Source: Synanceia verrucosa
Lineage: Eukaryota > Chordata > Actinopteri > Perciformes > Synanceiidae
Direction of reading: 5' to 3'
Length of the DNA stretch: 64,000 nt
NCBI GenBank assembly: GCA_029721515.1
Contig: CM056563.1
Span: forward strand, 23,930,954 to 23,994,953
The translations under genes were made by a program, and so were the position numbers. The notes beneath the pieces are model-generated. The model made no database searches, had not been told where the DNA came from, and worked only from the letters and a program-made list of their open reading frames with translations. This document shows positions 1 through 12,299 of this stretch, piece after piece (position 1 is the first letter of the stretch; every line of letters begins with the position of its first letter).

Positions 1-806
1 TGATGTTTACGAGCGTGCGCGGTCGAGGGTACTGGAGCATTGCATAACGCCATCCTACGACAGAGGATAGGAAGGGGACCTTGGCCCTTACTCTCTCACA
101 CAAATGCATACATGCACCGAGCCTGATAATGAGAATCCACCTCGCCAAATCTTTCAATTCAAGGACTTGCTTAGATTGACTGTAATGCCTAAGTAATCAG
201 CCTGTTCTGACCCACCTTGTCCTCGGCCAGGATTTATAGCACCCAATTACTGATCTCTATTACCCAGCGTGCCAGGGGGATGGAAATCAGACGAGTGGAC
301 AGACGGCCAGCGCTCTGTCGGCCGGTCTGGGTGACCAGGTGATGAGAGGGTGGCCTCCACTCCTCCCTGCTTTCCGCCCATCTTTCATTTCACATTACAT
401 GGCCAGAGACTTTTAATATTCTCCCCGGTGTTGAAACACTTTTCAATGTCAAGTTTGGGGGATATTGGACTCTCAGTCCAAACGCTTCGCTCAGTAGAGA
501 CTGAAGACAATCTCCCTGCTCTGAAAAGCTGTACAGCAGAACCAATCCCAGCCAGACAGTGACATGCAGAAGTGGTGTGCTTGTAAACACATGTTGCTAG
601 CTGCTCAGCTAACATCCAGGATGTTAAATTTTATTGTTCATAAGGTCAGAACAGAAAGGGGGAAAAAAGCTTTTTAGGTATTCTACTCCAACTGCACAGA
701 ACATTTTGTAGTCAGAGCTCAAACTCCAAAATCTGACATCTCTGAATGTATTTAAGTCTAATGTATTATATCATTATAATCATTATATCTAGGCCTAATG
801 AGCGCA
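1..806. other. unique non-coding DNA
   Basis: No supported gene. The overlapping open frames at 350-615 on both strands are short (66-76 codons) and show no domain. The last 90 bases before the element at 816 are AT-rich. Nothing else stands out. Confidence 0.6.
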
Positions 807-815
807 ACTGAATCC

Positions 816-1175
816 TAGCCTTGGCCCGCCCATACTTACTGTGACGCTTCAGAAAATTTCACGACCAAGTCAGTCTGGAGAAGCTGCTGTTCTCTTAGAT
901 TTCAGATTCACCTAGAAACCAATGAAAATCTAGCATCTCAAAGGCTCGATTGAGGCGTGTTTTAGGCAGTGACGCACTGGTTCTTTGGATTAAGCAGTTT
1001 TCATGGCTACGCATACGTCAGAGGAAAGAGTGGTTTGATTGGTTGAAGCTTTGTCCAGTAGCACACAGAGATGATTTGATAGACGTGGGTTAAACCCGCC
1101 CTCTGAGAAATCGGTTTACAAGGCAGCTTGGTCAGACTACGCCTGCAGAGCTTTGTAGTCGCGATAGCCAGGCTA
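816..1175. mobile_element. MITE with 9-bp target-site duplication
   Basis: A 360-bp non-autonomous element. The left end reads TAGCCTTGGC and the right end reads GCCAGGCTA, so the termini are short inverted repeats with a one-base difference in length. The 9-mer ACTGAATCC lies directly outside both ends, at 807-815 and 1176-1184, which is a perfect target-site duplication. Nine bases fits Mutator-type elements. An 8-bp reading with one terminal base shifted would fit hAT, so the superfamily is open. There is no coding capacity: a 65-codon frame at 1007-1204 crosses the right end and has no recognisable content. Confidence 0.75.
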
Positions 1176-1184
1176 ACTGAATCC

Positions 1185-3231
1185 GTGTAACTTTCGTCAT
1201 ACAAAACAAAACTGAAACTAAAAAAATTGTTTTCTCAATATTCATTCCCAAAACCAAAATGAAAAAAACGGACAACAACTCGTTTTTCTGATTTCCCACT
1301 TTAGGCACAAATGGAAATTGGAAAAAAGGATAAAGGGCGATTCAGGTCTCTCTTGCAAAAGAGATTGTTTTAATGAAAGTGCTTTATAAATAAAATGTAT
1401 TATTGCTATTATTATTATTATTATTATAACCCACCCTACTCTGCCCCTGATTGGCTAGTACTTGCTGCCTTCATTGGTTTGAGTGGTTAGGTTTAGGCAT
1501 AAGAAGTGAGGTTGGTTATGGTTAAGGTAGAATTTCATGCCTTTGCTCCAGTAGGACTCACAATATTGTATCCCTGAGATTCAAACTGACCTATAACAGC
1601 ATGTTTTCTCCCCATGTATGTCGATCAACGGCTATGATTGGCCAGTTCAAAACACGGACATTAACCATCAACTTCACATTTAGAAATCCATTAGGAGGCG
1701 ATATCTGGCAGTTCTCTCCAGTTCTTTAGTCCCTGCAGTCTTTCACATAAAAATAATGAAATTGAGAACCTCCTTAACAAGCCAAAGTCAAATAAAATCC
1801 ACCAAACCAACATCTTTGTAAGTACAGCGAAGGACCTTAGCTGCAGGCATTAATGCCTCCCAATAAACTCCACTGATTTACCACTTTCAGAATTATAAAA
1901 CAAACATCTCTGATAACCCAACTGTGAGCCATGGAAAGAAGAGCTGAGGCGACTTTATCGCCTCAGTTTGGGGCAAAAAACAAACATTACAGAAGCACCT
2001 CACTTTCAAACATTTGGTAAAAACAACATATTTTAACTGAAAATTCACTTATTTTCACTTAACCTGTGGGAACAAAAGTCAGGCTCCAGAATAAATTAAT
2101 ATCGTTAGCAGAAAGTAGCACAATAAAAGACTGACTTAGCACATCAGTTGTTGTCTTGTATTATAACCGATGCTGTCTGAGATATTCTCCCACAGAGTGG
2201 TGCATCACATCTGAAGAATGGGGCTGCGCTCCTCATCGATTAGTCCTCGGCTGAATTATGTGAAACAACCACAAACGGTCGCTCTGATGTGAGTAACTGC
2301 AGCTCCTCTCCGTCTTTTATTCACCAGGAGAACAACCGCCGATGCCTTTTTTTTGACACGCTTGTTTACGTGTTTATAGTTCCCAATGAAAGTGGCAAAT
2401 AGGCGGCGAAACGCGACGACGACACGTGAAAAATGAACTCTGACACTCACAATGAGAAAGTGACTCTCAGAGAGAAACAGCTGCTCTGAAGAGAGCCTCG
2501 CTTTGTAACGACGCCTCATCAATTTTCTTCAGGGCGGAAGTTTTCGGCTGGATTGGAGATTTTTTAAAACGGCACAGTGGACTGAGAGCAAAGAGGACGA
2601 ACTCTGAACCAGTGGATCACAGCGATATGTGTTAAGATATAAAAAACATGGATTGGATTGTCAAATATTCCTGTACAACTCATTAAACAAAAAAAGAATA
2701 TTGTTTATTCCAATAAATAACAAAACAACAATGATGAAATAAGTAATATGGATCATTTGAGGTCAATTTCAAAGACTTTCTAAGTTTAAGTTTTTAAAAA
2801 TATATAAATGCTTCACATTCTCCTCTTGACTAACTTCAGACTTTTGAACATAAACTGAACGTCATCAGAAAGCTGTCATTCCCTGAATCCTGTCAACTGC
2901 CTGGTGGGTTTTTTTGATATTTCACATTTTTGATGTGTCAAAATGTTTTTTTAGTTTTGTTTCTTGTCTCAGTGAAACACAGGGAGTCGTGTCGTATAAG
3001 TGGCTTCACCTCAGTTCAGCGCTTCAACTGGGGCCGACCTCAAGCGTTATTGTTAATTCGCTAAATGTTTATTCATTTAAAAGGATTCCCGTGAGCCAAA
3101 TATTAGCCAAGTATGCTTTAAGGAGATAGGTGGTGCAACAGGTCTGAAAAGCAAAAGTGCTTTATTTTCAGGAGTGCAGTGCATGACAGTGAGGTCGAGA
3201 TCTGGGTAACAGTTCAAGTTTATTTCAGCTT
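1185..3231. other. unique non-coding DNA with short simple repeats
   Basis: Contains a (TTA)n tract near 1404-1427 and an AT-rich stretch at 2640-2820. The longest open frame (88 codons, minus, 2256-2522) has no recognisable domain and is rated as chance. No gene supported. Confidence 0.55.
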
Positions 3232-3239
3232 GTGTTGAT

Positions 3240-4106
3240 TCGTGGTGGGTGCTGGGAAAGATTTCATGATACGATACAGTACATATCGCAATACTTGAGT
3301 CACGATGCAACATATTATTGTTATATTGTGATATTCTACATAGATCACTTAGAAATTTAAAATGCAGCTTAATATACAAGTTGGATTTACAATCGTCCCA
3401 AAACATGATCTTTTTTCATTGAGTTCCAGCCGTTTTATAAAACAGAAAGTGTCTTTTTCCAGCGTTTTTGTCCATTTTGAGTCATATCACTTCCAGAGCT
3501 TTCGAACATTTATTTTCCCCTGTTAAAGGGTTTTTTGGAGGGTTTTTCCTCAGTCGGTGTGAGGGTTGTTTGTAAAGGACAGAGGGAGTCATATAATGTC
3601 AGCCGTTTTATAAAACAGGAAGTGTCTTGTTCCAGCGTTTTTGTCCATTTTGAGTCATATTTCTAGACCCACAGAATATTTTGTACTATGTCTCTGAAAA
3701 CAGTGAATAGCTCAAATGAAAGAAGAGACTCTCTATTTCATCATGAAAAAAATGTTTGTTTTTACCTTGTTCCATTCTTGTTTTATCAGAGGTAGAGTAG
3801 AGGACACTCTCAACAAAATCACCACTTTTTGTCCTTTTCTGTTTTGCTCTCTAATCTCGATCGTCTCCACTTCCTGTTTTGATATCTGTGGTGTATACTG
3901 TCTCTTTATGCTCTGACTACATCTCCCAGAAGCCCCAGCATTACTCACAGGCTGTGTGAGAGCGTGACGGTGACCTGCTACCGAAAAAACACTTTGACGT
4001 CAAAATACGTTGATGGGTCTCAAGAGTTAAGAAATTAAAAATCGGTGTTATATCAGAAGAAAAACTATTGCGATATACTGTTATATTAATATTTTTCCCA
4101 CCCCTA
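3240..4106 (+). mobile_element. hAT-type MITE (copy A) interrupted by a TTAA element
   Basis: The left end aligns to the family terminus TAGGGGTGGGTATTGG with mutations, and the right end is CCCACCCCTA. The flanks GTGTTGAT (3232-3239) and GTGTTGAC (4107-4114) match at 7 of 8 bases, which fits an 8-bp hAT-type duplication. The left arm carries the family text of repeated CGATA and ATATCG motifs and runs to about 3417. The right arm resumes at 4027. The middle is a separate element with its own terminal TTAA. About 30 bases of this MITE are missing at the left junction, so the nested insertion was followed by a small deletion. Confidence 0.8.
3418..4030 (+). mobile_element. TTAA-family non-autonomous element (copy S1), nested in copy A
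   Basis: Shares its body with the copies at 17151, 58644 and 60760. The right end reads CTCAAGAGTTAA at 4019-4030, where TTAA coincides with a TTAA-like site expected in the host MITE. TTAA targeting and simple termini suggest a piggyBac-like origin, which is inference. The left terminus is lost, beginning at TTGAGT. A 62-bp segment beginning CAGCCGTTTTATAAAACAG occurs twice (3427-3488 and 3600-3661), separated by about 110 bases of other repeat text. The open frames at 3716-3948 are incidental to the element. Confidence 0.65.
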
Positions 4107-4114
4107 GTGTTGAC

Positions 4115-5547
4115 TGCGGCAGGCTCTGACAGTCAGTCCTGGTTCTGGTTCTCCAGCATCAGCAGGTCCAGATCTGTGAACCTTCATGCCTTAAATGGTT
4201 TCATATGATGTTCAGAGAAATCAGAGGAAAACTAACTGCTCCAAACTGATGGCGCTGCTAGCTTTTGCTACAGAGGCATCAGTGTTCAAGCTGTTTGAGA
4301 AAGCCTTAAAAGTTCCTTGAAGTAACTTAAAGTAAACTTCAGATGAAGTGACTGAAGCACAATGACTAACACAAATACCACTGCTGAGTCTGAGGTACGT
4401 TCAAGGCAACAATATGTTACATAACCTGGACTTGAACTCTGTGACATCTCACATCCTCAGCGCTGAATCTAGTACAGACTGTCTCTTTCTACCCACAGGC
4501 AGCTTTTATACTGTACGTGAAGCTTTGTTGTTGTCTTCAACAGGACTTGTGTAACTGTTAGCCTTTATTTCCAGTGCTGAAGCCAGTTGTAAACAGAGAA
4601 AACAACAATATATAAGTGGTAATTGGGAATTGTTGTTTGAGGTCAAAAGACTACAGGGTTAAAAATAAAGTGAAGTTTATCCAAAACAAAGTCCAATTAT
4701 TGTTATTTAAACTGCTTTTGAACGACATTATTTCAATATAAAGCTGCTATAATTACATACAGGGATATACCAGAGATATATGTGAACATTTTACTCACAA
4801 GTTCAGTATCGGATACATTAATTAGCAGCACTTCCTCATGATATCGACAGAAAACAGAATCCAGCGTGCATCAAGTTTCGCTCAAACCTCATTTGCTGTT
4901 GCGAATGAATCATACATGAATGTAATTTCTGGGAGACAGGCAGCGCAAGTTAAAGGTCTGGAATAAATAGAAGTAGGACAAGACAAGATAGCAGAGCGTA
5001 TTAAACATTAATGGTACAGGACAACAAGTGAAGCGTTTCCCGCTCAGAATATTTGCCAACAAAGCTCGGAGAGGAAACATATTGACTCAACAGGAGACCT
5101 GAATCTTCTCTGCCAGACGCTGCAGAGTTGTTAGAAGAAAAGTCTCGCTTGGGAGGCTAAACTCATAAGAAGCGTTTCATAATTCCTTTCATAAACTGAG
5201 CTTTTTTTTGTGCTCCATTGATCTTGTCGACAACAAAGAGATGCTATGGTAAGGTTAATGTCGTGAGCGGAGGACGCCGGTGTAAGGTCAACAGTGAAAC
5301 TGAACGCCACGGCGAGCCTGAACACACACTTTCAAACTCATTTCACATTACGCACCCGAACTCTGGATTCTGTTGACTCTTAATGCATCCGCTGGGGTAA
5401 TAACACTGAAATGACTTCTTCCACTGACTGTATTCAAATAAACACGCTCAATACGCAAGTGTGGATTATTTCCTCTGCAGCAAAGAAAAGTGTTCATAGC
5501 GAGGTCTGCGGATTAGTTCCAGCAACTGGGACATTGTTGTTTTTGAT

Positions 5548-5585
<38 letters not shown>

Positions 5586-6900
5586 AGATGTTATGTAATG
5601 CTTTGTGCACAAGAGTAAAGTAATCCCAAGACATGTTTATTAGCCTTTATCTTCCCTCCAGCAGTTGACCCGACACCATGCAGGCCAACACGTAGCTTAT
5701 TGAATTACATCTATTAGGAGTCGTCATAAATGTGTGAATCTGAACTCAATGGCAGAAACGCAGCCGGACAGACACACTTTGTTCCACTTCATTATCCAGC
5801 CTGACGTTATGTTGTCTGTTTGGGAGGGTTGCTTAGAGTGTCCAGTCAAAGATAAGAACCACACATAAGGTTGGTGCTAAGGAGCACACTAATCACTGAT
5901 TTTTACAGTCTAGATCATTAAAATTCCTCCCCATAGTTTCTTTGCAAACAGCAATAATAATGCATAAAACAAGAAACTACCAGGAAGCATTCAAAACCTG
6001 CTCTGCAACAACTTTTAAACAATAAGCAGACACACAAATATGAAAAGTTTCTGTGTATCAGTTACTAGGGTGAATGTATGCAGCAGTTTAGGTGAGGAAA
6101 TGAAGAAATGTCCAAAAAAACAAGATTAAAATAATGTACAAAGAAATGATTTTCACAAGATATTATAATGAAGGGAATTATTATCATGTGTGACAACATA
6201 AGGCTATTTAAAATCATATCTTTCTACATATTTCTCTTATATGCCATATGGAAATATAGGTAGTTATCTTTATGGGTTTTTTTAAAGAATACATTGTTTA
6301 TGTTTATGGAGATATTTGTTTGCAATGTCCGAGCATCAGATCTGCATTATTGTGTATTAATTGATTGGAAAAGGGGTGAAGTTTTTTTCCTCCTTTTCCA
6401 ATGTGTTGACAATATAATGTTTTGTTTTGTGTATTTTTTATTAGTTATTTCATTAAGTTAATATTCAAAATAAGTGATTAATGAACGAATGAAGGGGATT
6501 TTTGATAAATTACCAAATTATGAGTAACTTTTCACCTTTTTCTTGTCATCTTTCTGCCTCTGAGCTATTTTTAACTCTGCCAACCAATCCTGAGACATCA
6601 GACCTACTTAAACTTAAATCACTGCTAAACTGAGAATAGAGTAATATGATATATAATAGTCTGAGACCAGATTAACCCTGAAGTCAACTCTAAAGAGGTA
6701 TACTTTTGCATCTATGAAGTGCTGCACAGACAGATTAGCTTGTAGGTAAATCATCTATTTGTACTCTGAAAACTGAGAAAAGCCAAAATGATCTGCATGG
6801 CTGCAGTTGGAAGCCATCAGGGGTAAAGAGCTGAGTCAATTTGAGTTGCTGCTTTGATAACAAGAATCCAAAAACATTATCAGCTGGACCATGAAGGGAA
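4115..6900. other. unique AT-rich non-coding DNA
   Basis: No gene supported. The longest open frame is 64 codons (5131-5325, minus) and unremarkable. One (TA)n tract lies at 5553-5580. Confidence 0.55.
5553..5580. repeat. (TA)14 microsatellite
   Basis: An uninterrupted run of TA dinucleotides, flanked by a T-run on the left and an A-run on the right. Confidence 0.97.
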
Positions 6901-7160
6901 AAAGTTAATGCTATTAATTGCAGCTCATTAGATATTCTTCCAACACAAACACACCTGCTCCTTTAACAAGCCTCTCTGATAAGGCGGCAGCGCCTGTGTT
7001 TATGCAGGGGGAGAAATATTATGAATAATTGGGGAGTTGAGGCTCTGAATTCCTCCAGCATTAATCGAGCCTCTGAAATCTGTGATATTAGCTTTGCATG
7101 AATCATTGTTAATTCCCATGAATCCATTACTGTTCCATGTGCGACTAAAAATAGCGTCCT
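6901..7160. promoter_or_regulatory. candidate conserved non-coding element (hypothesis)
   Basis: A 260-bp stretch with no simple repeats and no open frame, dense in homeodomain-type cores. TAATTG is at 6915-6920, AATAATTGG near 7025, an octamer half site TTTGCAT at 7093-7099, and an ATTGTT (SOX-type, reverse) at 7104-7109. Such clustering is common in vertebrate developmental enhancers. Conservation cannot be seen from one genome, so this is only a composition-based guess. Confidence 0.3.
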
Positions 7161-8997
7161 GATAAATCAATGGGGACACTCAAGAGTGAAGACGGGGGTT
7201 GATGCCGCTCCTTTCTGAAGCTTCGTTTTTTTTCTCCTCTTGCCTCCCATCAATAATTATTTTGCAGAATTCACTCACAGATTTGAGGACGGAGGAGGAA
7301 CAGCAGACCTTGAGAGACGCCTCCTAATGTTGATTTTGCTGGCGGTATCCTTGACTGGAATATTTCTGTAACCTCTTTCTTGTTTATGCCAACAATGACA
7401 GGGTTTTGTTTTTTTTTTTGCCAATTTCCCTCCATGTTGAAAGGAAGCCTAATCCATTTGAAATGGTGTGGCGATCGTCTCTAGTGATTGCATTGGTCAC
7501 AGCTCAGCAGGCGTGCTGCCTTGTGTGGAGACAGCGACCCCCCGGACCTGCCCTCTCCTCTGGCTTCACAGTCGACGGGCGTCGCATGGCCTCACTCATG
7601 CACCGGGTTGCAAGGGCAGACAGGTTCATCTGCACACAATCACAACGGACGGCCGCATCCCATTCCAATTGCATTTCCTCTCGCTGGGGGAAAAGATCCC
7701 GCGGTGCGTATTACTGTGGCCGAGGCAAATTTAGCTGAAATGGAAGGAGAGATGGAAAAAGCTCACCTCTTACACTAATCGGCAAACAACACAGCACCGG
7801 AAAAAAACAGTTTCTAGATGACAGAGCTGCTCTGTCTGTCTCTGACAGAAGACAGTGAATTAATTAAGATAATAAATTGCACGTGTCATATTTGTAATCT
7901 TTTCAATCTTTACTTAATGAGGTGGAACATGTGCAAGGGTGTGTTTCTTAGTAAAAGTTGATACACCTTAAAAAAAACCACAACAGAAACGCTCCACATT
8001 AAAAAGGAAGTGCGACTCAGTGCTGACTGATATTTAATATATGTCATGTATACATTCATGCTTCTCAGTCCTGTGTGGATTCACAGACAGACATGAATGC
8101 AAATGAGGCTGCAGAAGCTAAAACACCGAGCAGCAGACTCAGAAGTCTGCATATCTGATAGCACAGCGCCCTGATTAGAATTTTGTCATGCCACAATTTA
8201 CAAATTAAAATGAATTAGATCTTCCATGCCCTGACCTCCATTAAAAACACTTCATTGTTGATGAGCCATGATAGCATCTGCTATTGATTGAAGGAGCATC
8301 AGTATGGCCAATCCTGTCTCCTCACAAGGAGGTCATCCAAAGCAATTTAGGCATATTGAGGGATTGATCGTGGCGACGGAGCTGCCTCTTGGGCCTAAAA
8401 AAAAGAAAAAAAAAGAGTCTGAGGTGTGACGCAACCGCTCCCCACTGCTCGGCGGGGGGAGCGTCTCAAATCTAAATGCTAATGGTTTCTTTAAGAGCCT
8501 GGCTGCCCTTTAACCACTACAGTCAGATGTGAAGGATGGCTCTCAGTGTTTCGACAGATCTGCCTTGTTTGGACCCCTCCCCAGTCTCCTGCAGCGCCAC
8601 CACCACTAAACCCGCTCTCTGGATGGACGTCATCACTGCAAAAGTCACTGCAATGATAGCCTCTGTTTGATGCGTCACCAATCGGACCCATGGTCAACTT
8701 TACCTCAACCACAGTGCACCCAGTCAGACATCAGTCTGACAGCAGCTAAGCCTCTGGTTCCACTGTAGCTGGTAGATATTTGAGTCATTATTGTTCACGT
8801 TCAACTACAATTACAGATATGAGACTAGAGCAAACTAGCCCACAGTACAGCTGTGTGATATGGATAAAATTGTACATCCTGCTTTTATTCTGAAGGTTTA
8901 CTTTGAGAGCGACCGGAAGTCCGGTTATGTTTACGTTGTACTCTTCCGGCCTGCCAAATTTGTCTAAATTATATTATTAAATTCAGTTTTATATATT
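7161..8997. other. unique non-coding DNA
   Basis: Overlapping frames at 7406-7778 (up to 110 codons in three frames of the same strand) have no recognisable protein content, and the simultaneous openness of all three frames argues for chance. An A/G-only tract lies at about 8398-8417. No gene supported. Confidence 0.5.
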
Positions 8998-9192
8998 TAG
9001 GGCTGCCACCGCAGTGAGATACAAACTGCCATACGTGCTAACAGGTCATGAAGCAGAACTCCATTCAAAAAATCAAGGAAACTAACCACACAGTCACAAC
9101 TAACAATCAAACATGCTGATAAAATGAGATTAACCATCTTTTCTGAATCTGTCCAAGCTTCTCCTGTAATTCAGCAAACAAATAATCCATTC
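8998..9192 (+). mobile_element. fragment of repeat family U (copy U1)
   Basis: Begins TAGGGCTGCC and shares about 140 bases with 47740-47900 on the same strand and with 12480-12638 on the opposite strand, including the shared phrase TCATGAAGCAGAACTCCATT. Truncated after about 9192. The ends seen in copies U2 and U3 suggest a hAT-like element. Confidence 0.6.
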
Positions 9193-11216
9193 CTCGCCTG
9201 CATTTCACTGTTTTTTTGCTCTCCTGTTCGCCTGCATTCAAGCAAAGTCAGCTTGAATGTGATTGGTCAACAGTTTTTTATGCTAAAAACAACTCTTTGT
9301 GGTATTTTTGTATTTACAATGAGAATGCATTTTTTTTCCAAACACCTTTCAAGCGTTTCACACTTTTCAGTCAAAGATAAATTGACCGAAACATTTTTTC
9401 CAACATTTTTCAAATGTTTACTTTTCTGAAATCTCATTCAGTATATCTTGAGCATTGTGTTTTATTTGTCCAAGTTCATCGTGGATTCCACAGAACAAAC
9501 AAACAAACTCAAATGAAATAACTTCCCAAAGTTTGAGCGATGTGCTGAATGCATCATTTATAAATTATTTGGCAAAAATCTGATAAAAAAAATCCTCCAC
9601 GAAGGGCAAAGCACATCTAGATCTTTGGAGGATTATAATTTTACTTTAACTATCGCCATCAATCACAGAAGAAAGGTGTCAGACGGGGCCTCTGAGGATA
9701 TGAAGTGAAACGGTTACCTGGGCGACCTTGGTCTGTGAGGCGTAGCAAAGGTCATCTGCCTTTTATGGAGCACTGCTGAGGACATGCATGAGCAACAATA
9801 GGGACTGGTCAGGGACAATACATGTGTGGATTTAGCTATTTTTTTGCAATTTGGCTTGAAATTTAAAATAAGTCGTTTAAAAAAGATATTGCATTTTCAG
9901 AGAAGTGAATGGGGGGAAATCCCTTCTGCAGCAGATGGAGATCATTTCTAGTTTTTCTTTTAACATCACAAAAACTTCATTTTCTATTCTCTTAGGCAGG
10001 TTTTGTGTGTATCCAGTGTGCATACTACTAGCACCTGGAGAAAAGCCGGAGTGGTGTTTTCAACTTCTTCAGGATTAACATGCCCCTAGTGGTCAGAGGA
10101 AGGTAATGCAAAAAGTTGTGGGTTGCTGCATGTCATGAGTGACCATGAGAATCTGACCAACCATCCGACAATTTACAGAAAATTGACAATTTGCAGAGAT
10201 CATCTTACATGTGTCTCTTTTAGCCTCCATATTAAACAGCATTATACTTATGCAGCACCTGTCGGATGTGCATTAAAGGCAGACTATCCTGTGTCTATTG
10301 TGGGCTTCACCATGGTAACAGAGATCAGAAGGCAAAGGTCATGCAAAGCGTTGGTAGAGGTGTCACTCTGCAAGGGCAAAGTGGGGGCGGAAAAAACCTC
10401 CACATGGGCCCTTTTTTTCTTTTTTTTTCTCCATACACTGAGCACGCTCATCATCTCCTGTCCTCCAGCAGCTCCCTGCAAGGTTAGTGAGAGTCAATAA
10501 GCCTTCTGCAAAGGTTAAGGAGACCTATAAGGAAGATATTATGCAAACAGTGATCTCTCTGGATCCAGCAGAACCACAAATAGAGTGGCATAACCGTCTT
10601 TGTTCATTCTCCATGTGAAAGTAAATCACAGAAAGGTGTTCTGTTTTCCTGCATGACTGGCTTATGAATTCAATATACACAAACTGAGAGCAGGCACGTC
10701 AAACGGCATGAAGTGGCGGCGTCGAACACACAACAAGCATTATTCGTTAATGCCTCTTCGAGGGAAGTTTCCAAAGATGCATAAAATGATGCAGGGAGCT
10801 GATGGATTTGTCCATCATTAAGCAGCGTCTCATTGGTTACTCCAGCTGCTTCTGACACTTTGATGACTTTCTTTGATGAAGCATGAGGAGATGCAGTTAT
10901 GAACAGAGTGCAGCAGTTAGACGGACCCATCAGCAGAAAGTGCATATCATAAAAAATAAGTATGTTTTCTTTAGTGTATCATCACCTAAAAATAGGAATA
11001 TCGACACAGGAAGTGGGGCCTCTCTCTTCACAGGGTTAGGGTTAGGCTTGAGATAGGGACATGAACACTGCACCTTTAAGTAAAAGTACTGATGCCAATC
11101 AGTAAAAAAAAATAATTAGTATAATTAATTAGTGAAAAAAAAAATCTATTATTAGAGTATTACTGTACTTATGCATTAATGTAAGCAGGATTTTACTGCT
11201 GTCGGTTGAGCTGGAG
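9193..11216. other. unique non-coding DNA
   Basis: Open frames of 101 codons (9124-9429) and 125 codons (10123-10500) have no recognisable domains. The first starts inside repeat copy U1. T-runs lie near 10410-10430. Two TTAGGG units at about 11035-11047 are too few to be telomeric. Confidence 0.5.
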
Positions 11217-11310
11217 CTCATTTTGATTATCTATTAACTAATGATTATTTTCATTATGGACCCATGTTGATTATTTTCTTTATGAATCAATTATTTGTGA
11301 TGCCTTCACT
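11217..11310. repeat. fragment of a common teleost interspersed repeat (probable)
   Basis: Text of the type GATTATCTATTAACTAATGA followed by GATTATTTTCTTTATGAATC resembles the widespread fish repeat built from alternating GATTATTTT and ATTAAT phrases. It is a diverged fragment without ends. A related fragment lies near 16870. Recognition is from memory of the pattern. Confidence 0.4.
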
Positions 11311-11453
11311 ATGTTTGTTTAGCCCATTATTAACAACATTATCACTGATAAATCTAAACAATTAACAGCAAACGCTCACATTTTCTGTTAGTGGTCATAA
11401 ATGTCCTTCTACAGCATGATTATAGTCATATTTGTACAACAGAAGGATCAAAA

Positions 11454-11562
11454 GTGTTGGCAAGGACTTCACGATACGATACATATCACAATACTTGAGT
11501 CATGATACAATATGTTATTGCACTATTGTGATATTCTACATAGATCACTGAGAAATCTAAAA
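11454..11562 (+). mobile_element. hAT-type MITE fragment (copy B)
   Basis: Begins inside the family terminus (GTGTTGGCAAGGACTTCACG) and carries the CGATA-rich left arm up to the ATAGATCACTGAGAAAT phrase, then stops. The first few terminal bases and everything right of the left arm are missing, so no target duplication can be scored. Confidence 0.75.
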
Positions 11563-12299
11563 AAATAGCATAAAAATCAATAAAAACTCAAAATTGTTTT
11601 TGAGTACTTGAAAAATGGACTTTGTCATGTTTGGACTTTGTCATGTTTTATTCAGAGGAAGCGCACGTTAACTCCTCCACGTTAAATAACCTTAAAACTG
11701 CTGCCTTATTTGTACAAACAGAAAGGAGGACGAATAAGACGGCGTCCTCCGTCTGAGGTTCACTGTGCTGTAAATGTCAGAGGAGGATTAATTAACAAGT
11801 TTTAAGACCGTAAATCATGTTCGCAGTGAAGATGATGATGATTATTAAACTCTGCTCAGAGAAACCACAAAACCCAACAGGAGTCACGCTAAAAACTCAA
11901 CTCAAACTCAGCAACCTTTCATCCTCCAGTGTCGAGCGAAGACTCACCTTTCCCTCTTTAAAAACACAAGCAGACACTGAACCTGCTGACCGGGCAACAG
12001 TTCAGATATTCTGTCCAGAAAGTGCAACTGATTAGCAAAAAGTGGTTTCACAAAACCAACAGTTTCTTTCGATGCTGTTTCCGTCGGGACATCGGCTCTG
12101 TTTGGCTCACTTACTCCGCTCACTTATGGGAAATGTGGCTTAATTATTTTCTCTCCATTACCGGCTGCTGCTCCATCAAGGGGACTGAAGAGCTTTAAAG
12201 AAAATGTCACAGATTTGAGCGAGAAGTGGGGAAAAGTTCAGTCCCAGAGGCCTGGATCCAGACTTCATCAGTGTCTCCAAAACATTATAATACCTGCAC
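11563..12299. other. unique non-coding DNA
   Basis: Contains a short perfect tandem at 11623-11653 (GGACTTTGTCATGTTT, two units). The 72-codon frame at 11817-12035 has no recognisable domain. Confidence 0.5.

Noticed and set aside
3716..3948. 66- and 71-codon frames repeated at 58696-59003 and 17055-17463
   Set aside because: Their recurrence comes from the TTAA-family repeat itself. Both strands are open and the peptides (FTLFHSCFIRGRVEDT and its antisense) show no domain, so they are not conserved small genes.
7406..7778. Three overlapping plus-strand frames of 88-110 codons
   Set aside because: Openness in all three frames reflects few stop codons in a GC-richer patch. No protein family is recognised.
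11033..11050. TTAGGG telomere-like repeat
   Set aside because: Only two units, in unique DNA. It is the common GGGTTAGGGTTAGG coincidence, not an interstitial telomere array.
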